Assembly (NCBI RefSeq): GCF_030812415.1
Contig: NZ_JAUSST010000009.1
Location: 62,001-126,000 of the forward strand
Reading direction: 5' to 3'
DNA from: Paenibacillus harenae
GTDB lineage: Bacteria; Bacillota; Bacilli; Paenibacillales; Paenibacillaceae
DNA length: 64,000 nucleotides
Position 1 is the stretch's first letter. Each line of letters begins with the position of its first letter. Both the position numbers and the translations under genes were made by a program. Below are positions 44,586-53,324 of this stretch, piece after piece. The notes below the pieces were generated by a model. The model had not been told where the DNA came from. It saw only the letters and a program-made list of their open reading frames with translations, and searched no databases.

Positions 44586-44631
44586 CGGAGCAATTATTTT
44601 ATACTAAGTTCAGAGTCAAACGGTTGCTCCG
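44586..44631 (+). promoter_or_regulatory. galK upstream region: possible promoter and spaced dyad
   Basis: A -10-like TATACT lies at 44600-44605 with only a weak -35. A dyad CGGAGCAA (44586-44593)/TTGCTCCG (44624-44631) brackets it and could be a regulator site or the base of a leader stem. Tentative. Confidence 0.35.
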
Positions 44632-44701
44632 TCCAAGCGGCGGTTAAGCCGGCATGGCAATAGCTGAATTATATTCGAGAGAAAAAGGATCGTGATAGCA
44701 A

Positions 44702-45874
44702 ATGGCAAATCTCCAAGAGCTGACACAAAAATTTATACACCAATACGGCGAGGGAAACAATGAAATCGCAGTATTCCACGCGCCAGGCCGCGTCAATCTG
44801 ATTGGCGAGCATACGGACTACAATGGCGGCTACGTATTCCCTGCGGCATTAACATTCGGAACGACGCTTATGATCCGCAAGCGCGACGACAACAAGCTCG
44901 GGCTCGCAACGACCAATTTTCCGGCATCGAAGCAGTTCGCCATCGATTCGATCGCTTACGACGAAGCGGACGACTGGATGAATTACCCGAAAGGCATCGT
45001 ATACGAGCTTCTGCAAAGCGGCGTTATTTTCAAGAACGGCTATGACTTGCTCTACCATGGCGAGATTCCGAACGGCGCAGGCTTGTCCTCCTCGGCATCC
45101 ATCGAGGTTGTAACGGCATTCGCGCTGCAGACGATGGAAGGGCTCGAAATCGACAAGGTGAAGATCGCCCTCCTCTCGCAGAAGTCGGAGAACGAATTCA
45201 ACGGCGTCAACAGCGGCATCATGGACCAGTTTGCGGTCGCAAACGGCAAAGCCGATCACGCTATTCTGCTCATGTGCGATACGCTGGAATATGAGCTCAT
45301 TCCGTTCCAACCAAACGGCTACAAGCTCGTGATCGGCAATACGAACAAACGCCGCGGTCTTGTCGATTCGAAGTACAACGAGCGCCGCAGCGAATGCGAT
45401 CAAGCCGTTGAAGACTTGAAGGCCGCATATCCGGACCTGACTTTGCTCGGACAGCTTAGCCTGGAGCAGTTCAATTCGGCCAAACATCTGATTAAGAGCG
45501 ACGTCGTGCGGGGCAGAGCACAGCATGTCGTGGAAGAAATCGACCGCGTGCTCCAATCGATCAAAGCGCTGCGTGCGAACGATCTAAAGAAATTCGGCCA
45601 ACTGATGAACGGCTCGCATGATTCGCTCCGCGATCTGTACGAAGTAACGGGCGACGAGCTGGACGCGATGGTAGCGGCGGCGCGCCAAGTGCCGGGCGTA
45701 CTCGGCTCGCGGATGACGGGAGCAGGCTTCGGCGGTTGTACCGTATCGCTTGTCCATGAAGACAGCGTCGAAGCGTTCAAAGAAGAAGTAGGAAGCAAAT
45801 ATAAAGCGGCAACTGGCCTGACAGCCGATTTCTATGTATGCTCTATCGGCAACGGCGTAGAACGACTGGTTTAA
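44702..45874 (+). CDS. galK: Galactokinase
   Basis: 390 residues, GHMP kinase. The galactokinase signature is GRVNLIGEHTDYNGGYVFP; the ATP-binding loop is GEIPNGAGLSSSASIEV; the C-terminal GHMP motif is GSRMTGAGFGGCTVSLV. It phosphorylates galactose at C1, the first committed step of the Leloir pathway in the cytoplasm. First gene of galK-galE-galT; the downstream galE starts 50 bases after its stop. Confidence 0.97.
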   Translation: MANLQELTQKFIHQYGEGNNEIAVFHAPGRVNLIGEHTDYNGGYVFPAALTFGTTLMIRKRDDNKLGLATTNFPASKQFAIDSIAYDEADDWMNYPKGIVYELLQSGVIFKNGYDLLYHGEIPNGAGLSSSASIEVVTAFALQTMEGLEIDKVKIALLSQKSENEFNGVNSGIMDQFAVANGKADHAILLMCDTLEYELIPFQPNGYKLVIGNTNKRRGLVDSKYNERRSECDQAVEDLKAAYPDLTLLGQLSLEQFNSAKHLIKSDVVRGRAQHVVEEIDRVLQSIKALRANDLKKFGQLMNGSHDSLRDLYEVTGDELDAMVAAARQVPGVLGSRMTGAGFGGCTVSLVHEDSVEAFKEEVGSKYKAATGLTADFYVCSIGNGVERLV

Positions 45875-45924
45875 TAAGGGTCCAACGAGCAACAGCAATT
45901 AGCAAAAGAGAGGGGAAATGTACG

Positions 45925-46917
45925 ATGGCAGTATTAGTAACGGGAGGAGCCGGTTATATCGGTTCCCACGCAGTAGCGGCATTGAAGGAACGCGGCGAGG
46001 AAATCGTCGTCGTGGACAACTTGCAGCAAGGGCATAAGGAAGCGCTGCTGGGCGGCAAGCTATACGAGGGTGATCTTCGCGACGCGGATTTCCTGGACCG
46101 GGTATTCCAAGAGAACGAGATCGATGCGGTTATTCACTTCGCGGCGAACTCGCTGGTCGGAGAGAGCATGAAGGACCCGGGCAAGTACTATCATAACAAC
46201 GTGTACGGCACGTTGTGCCTGCTCGAGAAGATGAATGAGCACAATGTTCGCAAAATCGTGTTCTCCTCAACGGCGGCCACTTACGGCGAGCCCGAGAACG
46301 TGCCGATCGACGAGTTCGACCGTACGCTGCCGACGAACGCTTACGGCGAAACGAAGCTTGCGATGGAGAAAATGATGAAGTGGTTCGATGTGGCCCACAA
46401 CATCAAGTTCGTATCGCTGCGCTACTTCAATGCGGCAGGCGCGCATGAGAGCGGCAAGATCGGCGAGGACCACAGCCCGGAGACGCATCTGATTCCGATC
46501 GTGCTCCAAGCGGCGCTTGGCCAGCGTCCGCATATTTCGGTATTCGGCGAAGACTACGAGACGGAAGACGGCACATGCATCCGCGATTACATTCACGTAA
46601 GCGACTTGGCCGATGCGCATGTCCTTGCGGTGGACCGTCTTCGCGGCGGAGCGGACAGCGCCGTCTACAATCTTGGCAACGGTCAAGGCTTCTCGGTTAA
46701 GCAAGTGATCGACATCGCGCGCGCCGTAACGGGCAAAGAGATTCCGGCTGTTATGGAAGCTCGCCGCGCAGGCGATCCTGCCGTGCTCGTCGCTTCGTCG
46801 GACCGGGCCCGCAAGGAGCTTGGCTGGAATCCAAAGCGCAATAAGCTCGAAGACATTATCCAGAGCGCTTGGAACTGGCATTCGGCTAATCCGAACGGCT
46901 ATAACGACAAGCAATAA
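45925..46917 (+). CDS. galE: UDP-glucose 4-epimerase
   Basis: 330 residues from the ATG at 45925 (GAGAGGGG upstream; in-frame upstream extension into galK is not used). Extended SDR: VTGGAGYIGSHAV binds NAD, the SSTAATYG stretch gives the catalytic Ser/Thr, and the YxxxK motif is in YGETKLAMEKM. RYFNAAGAH and the DYIHVSDLADAH region complete the family pattern. It interconverts UDP-glucose and UDP-galactose. Middle gene of the gal operon. Confidence 0.97.
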   Translation: MAVLVTGGAGYIGSHAVAALKERGEEIVVVDNLQQGHKEALLGGKLYEGDLRDADFLDRVFQENEIDAVIHFAANSLVGESMKDPGKYYHNNVYGTLCLLEKMNEHNVRKIVFSSTAATYGEPENVPIDEFDRTLPTNAYGETKLAMEKMMKWFDVAHNIKFVSLRYFNAAGAHESGKIGEDHSPETHLIPIVLQAALGQRPHISVFGEDYETEDGTCIRDYIHVSDLADAHVLAVDRLRGGADSAVYNLGNGQGFSVKQVIDIARAVTGKEIPAVMEARRAGDPAVLVASSDRARKELGWNPKRNKLEDIIQSAWNWHSANPNGYNDKQ

Positions 46918-46926
46918 TGCATGCGT

Positions 46927-46958
46927 CAGCTATCGCCGTCATCTGACGGCGATAGCTG
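46927..46958 (+). terminator. Perfect 15-base hairpin between galE and galT
   Basis: CAGCTATCGCCGTCA-TC-TGACGGCGATAGCTG, followed by only TTTAAATA. It may reduce read-through or stabilise the upstream message within the operon. Confidence 0.6.
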
Positions 46959-46987
46959 TTTAAATATAGAGAAGGGAGCAATACCGT

Positions 46988-48586
46988 ATGACAACCGAAC
47001 TGCAAGCGCAGGCACAAGCTACAGGTGCCGACGAGGCGCTTCTGCTAATCGAACGACTGCTTCAATTCGCTAAGCAGCGGGGCATGATTGAAGCGCTTGA
47101 CGTGCATGCTGCGCGCAACGCGATGCTTGATCTGTTCCAATTCACGGAGCCAATGGAGGGCGAAGCTCCTGATGAGGAGCTGGAAAGCGCTGTTGAACTG
47201 CTCGGGCCGCTGCTTGATTATGGCTATGGCATTGGTCTTATTCCCGACAATACCACGACGTTCCGCGATTTGCTCGACGCTAAAATTATGGGACTGCTCA
47301 TGCCCCGCGCTTCCGAGGCAGCAGCCGCATTCCAGCGGCTGGCTGCGTCAGAAGGCGTAAAGGCGGCGACTGACGCCTTCTACCGTCTGAGCATCGATTC
47401 GAACTATATTCGGATGGACCGGATCCGCAAGAACGACTACTGGCTGCATCCTACCGAATACGGCAAGCTGGAGATCACGATCAATCTGTCGAAGCCGGAG
47501 AAGGATCCGAAGGAAATTGCGCTTCTTAAGACGCTCCCGCAGTCGAAATATCCGAAGAGCCTGCTCAGCGTCGCCAATGTTGGCTATGCCGGACGGGCTG
47601 ACCATCCCGCTCGGCAAAATCTGCGCGTCGTGCCGCTCTCGCTGCAAGGCGAGGAATGGTTCTTCCAGTACTCGCCTTATGTGTACTACAACGAGCATAG
47701 CATCGTGTTCAAGGGCAAAGACGAGCCGATGGTCATTACGCACGCATCGTTCGCGAGGCTGCTTGACTTCGTCGAGCAATTCCCGCATTACTTCGTTGGC
47801 TCGAACGCGGATCTGCCGATCGTCGGCGGTTCGATTCTAAGCCATGACCATTATCAGGCCGGACGCCATGTCTTCCCTATGGAGGTCGCGCCTGAAGACA
47901 ACAGGTTCGCCGATTCGTTGCATCCGGGCGTAAGCTACGGCATCGTTAGCTGGCCGATGTCCGTCGTGCGCCTCTCCGGCGCCGACAAAGCGGAGGTTCA
48001 TAGCGCGGCATGCCGCATGCTCGATGAGTGGCGGAACTACAGCGATGAGTCGGCGGATGTGAGGGCTTATACGGAGCGGGAAGGCGCTGCACGCATTCCG
48101 CACAATACGATAACGCCGATTGCCCGACTGCGCGACAACGGCGAGTATGAGCTTGATCTGGTGCTTCGCAACAACCGCACGAGTGAGGAACATCCGGACG
48201 GCATCTTCCACCCGCATAAGCATCTGCATCACATCAAGAAAGAAAATATCGGCCTTATCGAAGTAATGGGACTTGCCGTGCTTCCGGGCCGCTTGAAGGA
48301 AGAGCTGGAGCAGATTGCCGCTTACTTGACGGGCGAGAGCGACGCTGGCGACAAGCGGCTGGACGATGCCTCGCATCCGCTCAGCAAGCATGCAGCCTGG
48401 ATGAGAGAGCTGGTAACGAGGTTCGGCTCTGCTTGTACGCCCGAAAGGGCAAAGGAGATCGTGGAAGCGGAGACCGGCGACAAGTTTCTCGAAGTGCTGA
48501 AGGATGCCGGCGTCTTCAAACGAAATGCCGAAGGCGCTGCCGCATTCGACCGATTCCTTTCCTCCATGGGTCTGCAAAAGGCTTAA
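46988..48586 (+). CDS. galT: UDP-glucose--hexose-1-phosphate uridylyltransferase (class II GalT)
   Basis: 532 residues, the long Firmicute-type GalT rather than the roughly 350-residue enterobacterial type. Active-site region GGSILSHDHYQAGRHVFPME contains the HxHxQ-like H-D-H-Y-Q. It transfers UMP from UDP-glucose to galactose-1-phosphate. Start behind GAAGGGAGC. Third gene of the galactose operon, followed by a strong terminator. Confidence 0.95.
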   Translation: MTTELQAQAQATGADEALLLIERLLQFAKQRGMIEALDVHAARNAMLDLFQFTEPMEGEAPDEELESAVELLGPLLDYGYGIGLIPDNTTTFRDLLDAKIMGLLMPRASEAAAAFQRLAASEGVKAATDAFYRLSIDSNYIRMDRIRKNDYWLHPTEYGKLEITINLSKPEKDPKEIALLKTLPQSKYPKSLLSVANVGYAGRADHPARQNLRVVPLSLQGEEWFFQYSPYVYYNEHSIVFKGKDEPMVITHASFARLLDFVEQFPHYFVGSNADLPIVGGSILSHDHYQAGRHVFPMEVAPEDNRFADSLHPGVSYGIVSWPMSVVRLSGADKAEVHSAACRMLDEWRNYSDESADVRAYTEREGAARIPHNTITPIARLRDNGEYELDLVLRNNRTSEEHPDGIFHPHKHLHHIKKENIGLIEVMGLAVLPGRLKEELEQIAAYLTGESDAGDKRLDDASHPLSKHAAWMRELVTRFGSACTPERAKEIVEAETGDKFLEVLKDAGVFKRNAEGAAAFDRFLSSMGLQKA

Positions 48587-48602
48587 TCGAAAGTTAACCT
48601 GA

Positions 48603-48637
48603 AGAAGAAGCAATTCCGATTGCTTCTTCTTTATTTT
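48603..48637 (+). terminator. Rho-independent terminator of the gal operon
   Basis: AGAAGAAGCAAT/ATTGCTTCTTCT with a TCCG loop, then TTATTTT. Confidence 0.9.
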
Positions 48638-48757
48638 GCTAATCATTGTAAAGTACTTACACATTGCGATGCGAATAATAATAAATTATTAATTTGTAAA
48701 CTACAAAATTTTATGGTATTTTTTATAGGAAAAACATTTCTTATTGCATAATTGCTT

Positions 48758-48769
48758 TGTAACGTTACA
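48758..48769. promoter_or_regulatory. Perfect palindrome TGTAACGTTACA upstream of the HTH-like gene
   Basis: Twelve-base exact palindrome 23 bases before the start codon, in an A+T-rich leader. It may be an operator for the protein encoded downstream. Confidence 0.4.
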
Positions 48770-48792
48770 TTCAATTTATCAGGAGGATCGAT

Positions 48793-49248
48793 ATGACCGA
48801 GAAGATGATTCCGTTAGATGAGTTTTTGGAGCTGAGCACAGACGAGCAAGTGGAGAAATTGAAACGATGGAAGATGGATTATACGCTGAAGGACATTCGG
48901 GAAGCCTGGAATTTCAAACATTCCGCGCAATATTATATGTTGTTGAAGAAGCTGCGCATTTATGAGCGTGTAGTGAACAAATCCGATAAATTTTATCCCG
49001 TGCAGGAGCAGCTGTTGAATCATAACGGTGCAAACGGCGAGCGCGGCTGGAGAGGCCAACCGGCTTACTTGCAGGAGACCAAACAGCCTTCCGACAGCTT
49101 CGACTATCATTTGAATACGACGCTCAGCGGACCTCAGCTTGCGGACAAGCTGGAGCGAATCGCTCACTTCCTCAAGGGCGAGCTCAAGGATGTTACAATC
49201 AAGCTATCCATCGTAGCCGCAGAGACGACGGTAGATGAGCAAGAATAG
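48793..49248 (+). CDS. Unrecognised protein with possible helix-turn-helix
   Basis: 151 residues, start behind TCAGGAGGATCGAT. The N-terminal part (LSTDEQVEKLKRWKMDYTL, then DIREAWNFKHSAQYYMLLKKLRI) reads like a helix-turn-helix; the middle is polar, and the C-terminal 45 residues (LADKLERIAHFLKGELKDVTI) are amphipathic, suited to dimerisation. No family recognised. Single gene with an A+T-rich upstream region and its own terminator. Confidence 0.7.
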   Translation: MTEKMIPLDEFLELSTDEQVEKLKRWKMDYTLKDIREAWNFKHSAQYYMLLKKLRIYERVVNKSDKFYPVQEQLLNHNGANGERGWRGQPAYLQETKQPSDSFDYHLNTTLSGPQLADKLERIAHFLKGELKDVTIKLSIVAAETTVDEQE

Positions 49249-49263
49249 AAGGGGACAACAAAG

Positions 49264-49301
49264 AACCGAGGCAGTCATTTCATAGCTGCACTCGGTTTTT
49301 C
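49264..49301 (+). terminator. Rho-independent terminator
   Basis: AACCGAG-GCAG/CTGC-CTCGGTT (one unpaired A) followed by TTTTT. Confidence 0.8.
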
Positions 49302-49375
49302 TATCGTATGCTGTGATTTAATGCCTGTTAATGGAATAAAATGTATGGTTGTAATAAAGGTTTAATCAAATAGGA

Positions 49376-49603
49376 TTATTTTCCTCGCAGCTTGCCCAGC
49401 TCTGATACGAGCGCTTCCACTTCGCTGATGCTGAACTTGTCTTTCGATGCGACCACTTCGTATAAGTCTTTGATATCCTCGTAGTGTTCGACTTTGAAGG
49501 ACGAAGCCTGCATCGCTGCCGCAGAAGCCATCTTTAGCTTGGCTTTGATCGTTTCGATCATGAATTCAATATTTTCTTGGGTATGGGATTCCAGATTCGT
49601 CAT
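49376..49603 (-). CDS. DUF1128 family protein
   Basis: 75 residues from the ATG at 49603, which has GGAGG seven bases upstream; a longer frame to 49702 is not supported. Sequence NIEFMIETIKAKLKMASAAA and YEDIKDLYEVVASKDKFSIS match the small, helical DUF1128 proteins found across Bacilli, of unknown function. Confidence 0.83.
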   Translation of the reverse strand: MTNLESHTQENIEFMIETIKAKLKMASAAAMQASSFKVEHYEDIKDLYEVVASKDKFSISEVEALVSELGKLRGK

Positions 49604-49792
49604 CGGATTTCCTCCTTCAATTGCTGTGCCGCTTGCTAGGGCGGCGCACGGCGTGTATGGGTGATTCCGACATTGTAACATTTTTTGAACGTCGATGCTC
49701 ATAAATTGAAGCTCGCACCGAAATTGGATACAATCAATGCAATACCTGTTATTTCATAAAATAGAGCAAACGATTGAGTGTGAGGCATGGAT

Positions 49793-50371
49793 ATGACAAT
49801 TGAATTTGAACGTTTTGAGCAGACGAGGCAGGAAGAAAGCCGGGATAGCGGGTTGGTCAGCTTCTTCCAGCGCATCGCGGAGCAGCAGCCCGATCGAACC
49901 CGCATCGTATTCGTATGCATCGGAACCGATCGATCGACGGGGGATGCGTTCGGGCCGCTCGTCGGGACGCTGCTTCGGGAGCGGGGGTGGCCGCGCGTCA
50001 TCGGCACGCTTGCGGAGCCTTGCGACGCCCATACTGTCGCTCATGCACAAGCCACAGTAGGAGAACGGGATACGGTTATTGCCATTGACGCTTGTCTGGG
50101 GCATCCGAAGTCGATTGGCAGCTTCATCGCGGCCAATCGCGCGCTGCAGCCGGGCAAGGCGATCGGAAGACAATTGCCGCCCGTAGGGCATTATAGTATT
50201 GCCGGCGTCGTTAATAGCCATGGACCGAAAGCGTATTGGAAGCTGCAGACCACGTCGCTGAACTTCGTCATGCAGATGGCGGGCAAAGTAGCTGCAGCGG
50301 CGGAGCAAGCATGGATGCAACCGGGGGCCAGCAGCGATGAGGAATTGATCAAGCTGCCGATTCCATTATAG
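49793..50371 (+). CDS. yyaC: Spore protease YyaC family protein
   Basis: 192 residues from the ATG at 49793 (GAGG seven bases upstream; an ATG at 49787 is too close). Family features: FVCIGTDRSTGDAFGPLVG, AIDACLGHPKSIG and GVVNSHGPKAYWKLQTT. YyaC belongs to the GPR/HybD-like spore-protease fold group and is made in sporulating Bacilli; its substrate is not firmly known. Supports the spore-forming host. Confidence 0.9.
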   Translation: MTIEFERFEQTRQEESRDSGLVSFFQRIAEQQPDRTRIVFVCIGTDRSTGDAFGPLVGTLLRERGWPRVIGTLAEPCDAHTVAHAQATVGERDTVIAIDACLGHPKSIGSFIAANRALQPGKAIGRQLPPVGHYSIAGVVNSHGPKAYWKLQTTSLNFVMQMAGKVAAAAEQAWMQPGASSDEELIKLPIPL

Positions 50372-50397
50372 AAACGGATAGAGGAGCGTGTTGCGAG

Positions 50398-51261
50398 ATG
50401 GGCAACGGAGCAGAACGAGAGACGATTTCGATAGCGAATGCGAAAGTTGAATTAAATAACGGGATTGAATTGGCTTATTATGATTCATCCGTAGTGTCCG
50501 CAGGCGATGCTGCCGAGAGCGGCGGCGTCATTGTTCTTCTTCACGGGTATTGCGGAAGCTCGGCATACTGGGAACGCGTTGTTGGCCCGTTGTCGCGCAC
50601 GGCTCGCATCATTGCCCCGGATGCAAGGGGCCATGGACTAAGTTCAGCATCGGATGATGAAGTGTATTCCATGGAGATGTATGCAAGCGATATCGAGAGT
50701 CTGCTTGAGAAGGTGAAGGTAGACAAGGCATGCTTGCTCGGACATTCGCTTGGCGGTTATATTACGCTCGCTTTCGCGGAGAAGTACGGCGAGCGTCTAA
50801 GCGGCTTCGGCCTCATCCATTCGACGGCGAAAGAAGACGGCGAAGCGGCCAAGCTTAATCGCGACAAGGCTGCGGCAACGCTTCAGCGGGATGGCGTTAG
50901 GCCGTTCGTAGACGGGCTTATTCCGAAACTGTTCGCGCCGGAGCATGCCGAAGCCAGGCAGGCGGATATTGAGCGCGGCAAGCAGATCGGCTACGCGACC
51001 TCGCTGCAAGGCGCTGTCGGGACGGCAAGGGGGATGAAGCAGCGCCCGGACCGGACGGAGCTAATCAGGCAGTCGCCGTTGCCGGTATTGCTCGTTGCAG
51101 GGGCTGCCGACGCGCTTATTCCTGCAGAGAGCACGTTTGCTGCCGCTGGACTCCGCGCTATTCAGCAAAAGCTGGAATCATCCGGGCATATGGGGATGGT
51201 AGAGCAGCCGGAAGAGCTGATTGCTATCATTAGCCGATTTGCGGATATGTTGAACGTGTAA
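50398..51261 (+). CDS. Alpha/beta-hydrolase
   Basis: 287 residues. Oxyanion-hole region VLLHGYCGSSAYWERV, PDARGHGLSS, nucleophile elbow LLGHSLGGYITLAFAEK, acid in LLVAGAADALIP and late His in SSGHMGMVEQP. A complete triad, like many esterases and non-heme peroxidase-like hydrolases. Substrate unknown. Starts 26 bases after yyaC. Confidence 0.88.
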   Translation: MGNGAERETISIANAKVELNNGIELAYYDSSVVSAGDAAESGGVIVLLHGYCGSSAYWERVVGPLSRTARIIAPDARGHGLSSASDDEVYSMEMYASDIESLLEKVKVDKACLLGHSLGGYITLAFAEKYGERLSGFGLIHSTAKEDGEAAKLNRDKAAATLQRDGVRPFVDGLIPKLFAPEHAEARQADIERGKQIGYATSLQGAVGTARGMKQRPDRTELIRQSPLPVLLVAGAADALIPAESTFAAAGLRAIQQKLESSGHMGMVEQPEELIAIISRFADMLNV

Positions 51262-51362
51262 GAACTCTCGTCCGCCTGGGCTGCTACTGCTCTTTGAGAC
51301 AGGCGGTACAGAAATAAATCGCGAGCAATGGGCATGGGCATTAGACGGGGGAGTGAGTGCGG

Positions 51363-52019
51363 TTGTTTCAAAGGGATTATTTCATGCGGATGATCGAGCA
51401 GATGACGGAAGCGGTCGGTCAGATCCTTCAGCTTAGGCGGGAGAGAAAGCAGGAGGAAGCGCTGCTCGTGCTTGACGAGCTGCTGGACAAAAAATTTCGG
51501 CTGAGCAGCAAGCTGATCCGTTCCTTATCGGATGAAGATTTGCTTCGGATGATGACGACGAACGGCATGCTCGAGTCCGATCAGCTAGGCGCGATTGCAA
51601 TACTTATCCGGCAGGAGGCGGAGCTTCACGGGGAGCTTGGCCGGGAGGACGAAAGCTTCATGTTGTCGATAAAGGCGCTTCGCCTCTTCTTGAGGTTATC
51701 CTTGGCGGACGCCGAGACGGTCATCGTGAATCCGAATGAACAGGTGGTTGAATTGCTGGAGGAGCTGCGGCCTTACGAGCTACCTGTGCATACGAAGAGA
51801 CTGCTGGCAGCTTGGCATGAAGCGGAAGGCCGTTATGACCAGGTGGAAAATGTGATGCACGAGTTGCTGGACGACAGCGCGCTCTCGGCAGCGGATGCGG
51901 CGGATATGTATCGAAGGCTGCTGCTGCTTGACGACGAGCGGCTTGAGGCCGGAGGATTGCCTAGGCACGAGATTGAGCAAGGACTTCGAGAGCTGCATGC
52001 CCAGTATGAGCTGGGTTGA
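51363..52019 (+). CDS. DUF6483-like helical protein
   Basis: About 218 residues. Start chosen as the TTG at 51363 (giving FQRDYFMRMIEQM), with GGGGGAG ten bases upstream; a GTG at 51357 is an alternative with four-base spacing. All-helical with TPR-like repeats: ILQLRRERKQEEALLVLDEL, EDESFMLSIKALRLFLRL, LAAWHEAEGRYDQVENVMHE. Function unknown; a widespread protein of Paenibacillaceae-type genomes as far as I recall. Confidence 0.75.
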   Translation: MFQRDYFMRMIEQMTEAVGQILQLRRERKQEEALLVLDELLDKKFRLSSKLIRSLSDEDLLRMMTTNGMLESDQLGAIAILIRQEAELHGELGREDESFMLSIKALRLFLRLSLADAETVIVNPNEQVVELLEELRPYELPVHTKRLLAAWHEAEGRYDQVENVMHELLDDSALSAADAADMYRRLLLLDDERLEAGGLPRHEIEQGLRELHAQYELG

Positions 52020-52049
52020 ATAGAGAACCATTAGGAGTGAACGTACAGC

Positions 52050-53228
52050 ATGACAGAACAATGGCGGCAACATATCAAGGATTGGGTTGGAAAGGGCGAG
52101 CTGATGCAGGCTACGCTGAGCGGCTTGCGACGCAAGGACGGGAATGCTGCCCCCAAAACGGTTATTCGCAAGGTTCAATTGAAGAACGGCTTGCATTATC
52201 AATTCGAGTCCCATTATGCCAATAAAGTAACGCATGACAACGTTGCGGAGGAGAATGCGCCGGAACGCATTTCCGCCCTGTTGGATGAGCATTACAAGCA
52301 GGCGCTTATTAAGACGCCATCGGCGGACGTTCAATTGCTGTTCAACAAGAAGGGCAAAGCGACGATTCTATCGAATGCTCCGACCGGGGCAGCGAAGCAG
52401 GTGAGCCTCGAGCATAATCGCCAGAAACAGCGCATTATCGAGGAAGGCAACGCTGCGCCGTTTCTCGTTGAGCTTGGCATCATGACGCCTGACGGCAAGG
52501 TGCATGCCAAGAAACAGGACAAGTACCGCCAGATCAATCGTTTCTTGGAGATGGTGACGGATGTACTGGATTATTTGCCGAAGGACCGCGAGCTTACGAT
52601 TGTAGATTTTGGCTGCGGCAAGTCGTACTTGACGTTCGCCTTGTATCACTTGCTGGCCACCCAGCAGAAGCGGAGCATTAACGTCATCGGGCTCGATCTG
52701 AAAGCGGACGTCATCGCGTTCTGCAATGAGCTTGCGAATAAGCTTGGCTACGACAAGCTGCGCTTCCTTGTCGGCGATATTGCCGAGTATGAGGAGCTGC
52801 AATCGGCCGATATGGTCGTTACGCTGCATGCATGCGACACCGCTACCGATGCAGCTTTGGCGAAGGCTGTCAACTGGGACGCATCCGTTATCATGTCCGT
52901 GCCTTGCTGCCAGCATGAGTTGTTCCGGCAGATCGACAATGATTTGCTGTCCCCGATCCTGTCGCAAGGCTTGCTCAAGGAACGGTTCGCAGCCCTTGCA
53001 ACCGATGCCGCAAGAGGAACGCTGTTGGAGGCGCTTGGCTATAAGGTTCAAATGTTGGAGTTCGTCGATCCCGAGCATACGCCAAAAAACCTGCTGATCC
53101 GTGCCGTACGCGGCGAGAAGCTGGTCTTCTCGGACAAGAAGTGGGAGCAGTATGAGCAGTTCAAAAACTTCCTTCGCGTATCGCCGGCTTTGGAGCGAGT
53201 GCTGTCTGAACGATTGCCGGCGCGTTAG
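52050..53228 (+). CDS. SAM-dependent methyltransferase (Methyltransf_32 type)
   Basis: 392 residues. The C-terminal half has motif I TIVDFGCGKSYLTFALYHLL, acidic GLDLKADV, then MVVTLHACDTATDAAL and SVPCCQHELFRQI; the two-cysteine CC motif and HACDTATD are typical of the METTL25/GSTCD-related Methyltransf_32 group. The N-terminal region contains a Lys-rich segment likely to contact RNA. Probably an RNA methyltransferase, target unknown. Confidence 0.82.
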   Translation: MTEQWRQHIKDWVGKGELMQATLSGLRRKDGNAAPKTVIRKVQLKNGLHYQFESHYANKVTHDNVAEENAPERISALLDEHYKQALIKTPSADVQLLFNKKGKATILSNAPTGAAKQVSLEHNRQKQRIIEEGNAAPFLVELGIMTPDGKVHAKKQDKYRQINRFLEMVTDVLDYLPKDRELTIVDFGCGKSYLTFALYHLLATQQKRSINVIGLDLKADVIAFCNELANKLGYDKLRFLVGDIAEYEELQSADMVVTLHACDTATDAALAKAVNWDASVIMSVPCCQHELFRQIDNDLLSPILSQGLLKERFAALATDAARGTLLEALGYKVQMLEFVDPEHTPKNLLIRAVRGEKLVFSDKKWEQYEQFKNFLRVSPALERVLSERLPAR

Positions 53229-53324
53229 CCCAATGATGAAGCGCTGCAAATACGCGATTGTCGATCCCAATTACATTTGATACAATGGAAGAAGATGGCT
53301 ATTACGATGGATGGGTGAACCGAA

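Noticed and set aside
45838..45924. Upstream in-frame extension of galE into galK
   Set aside because: Overlaps the galK coding end; the NAD-binding motif begins directly after the ATG at 45925, as in normal GalE.
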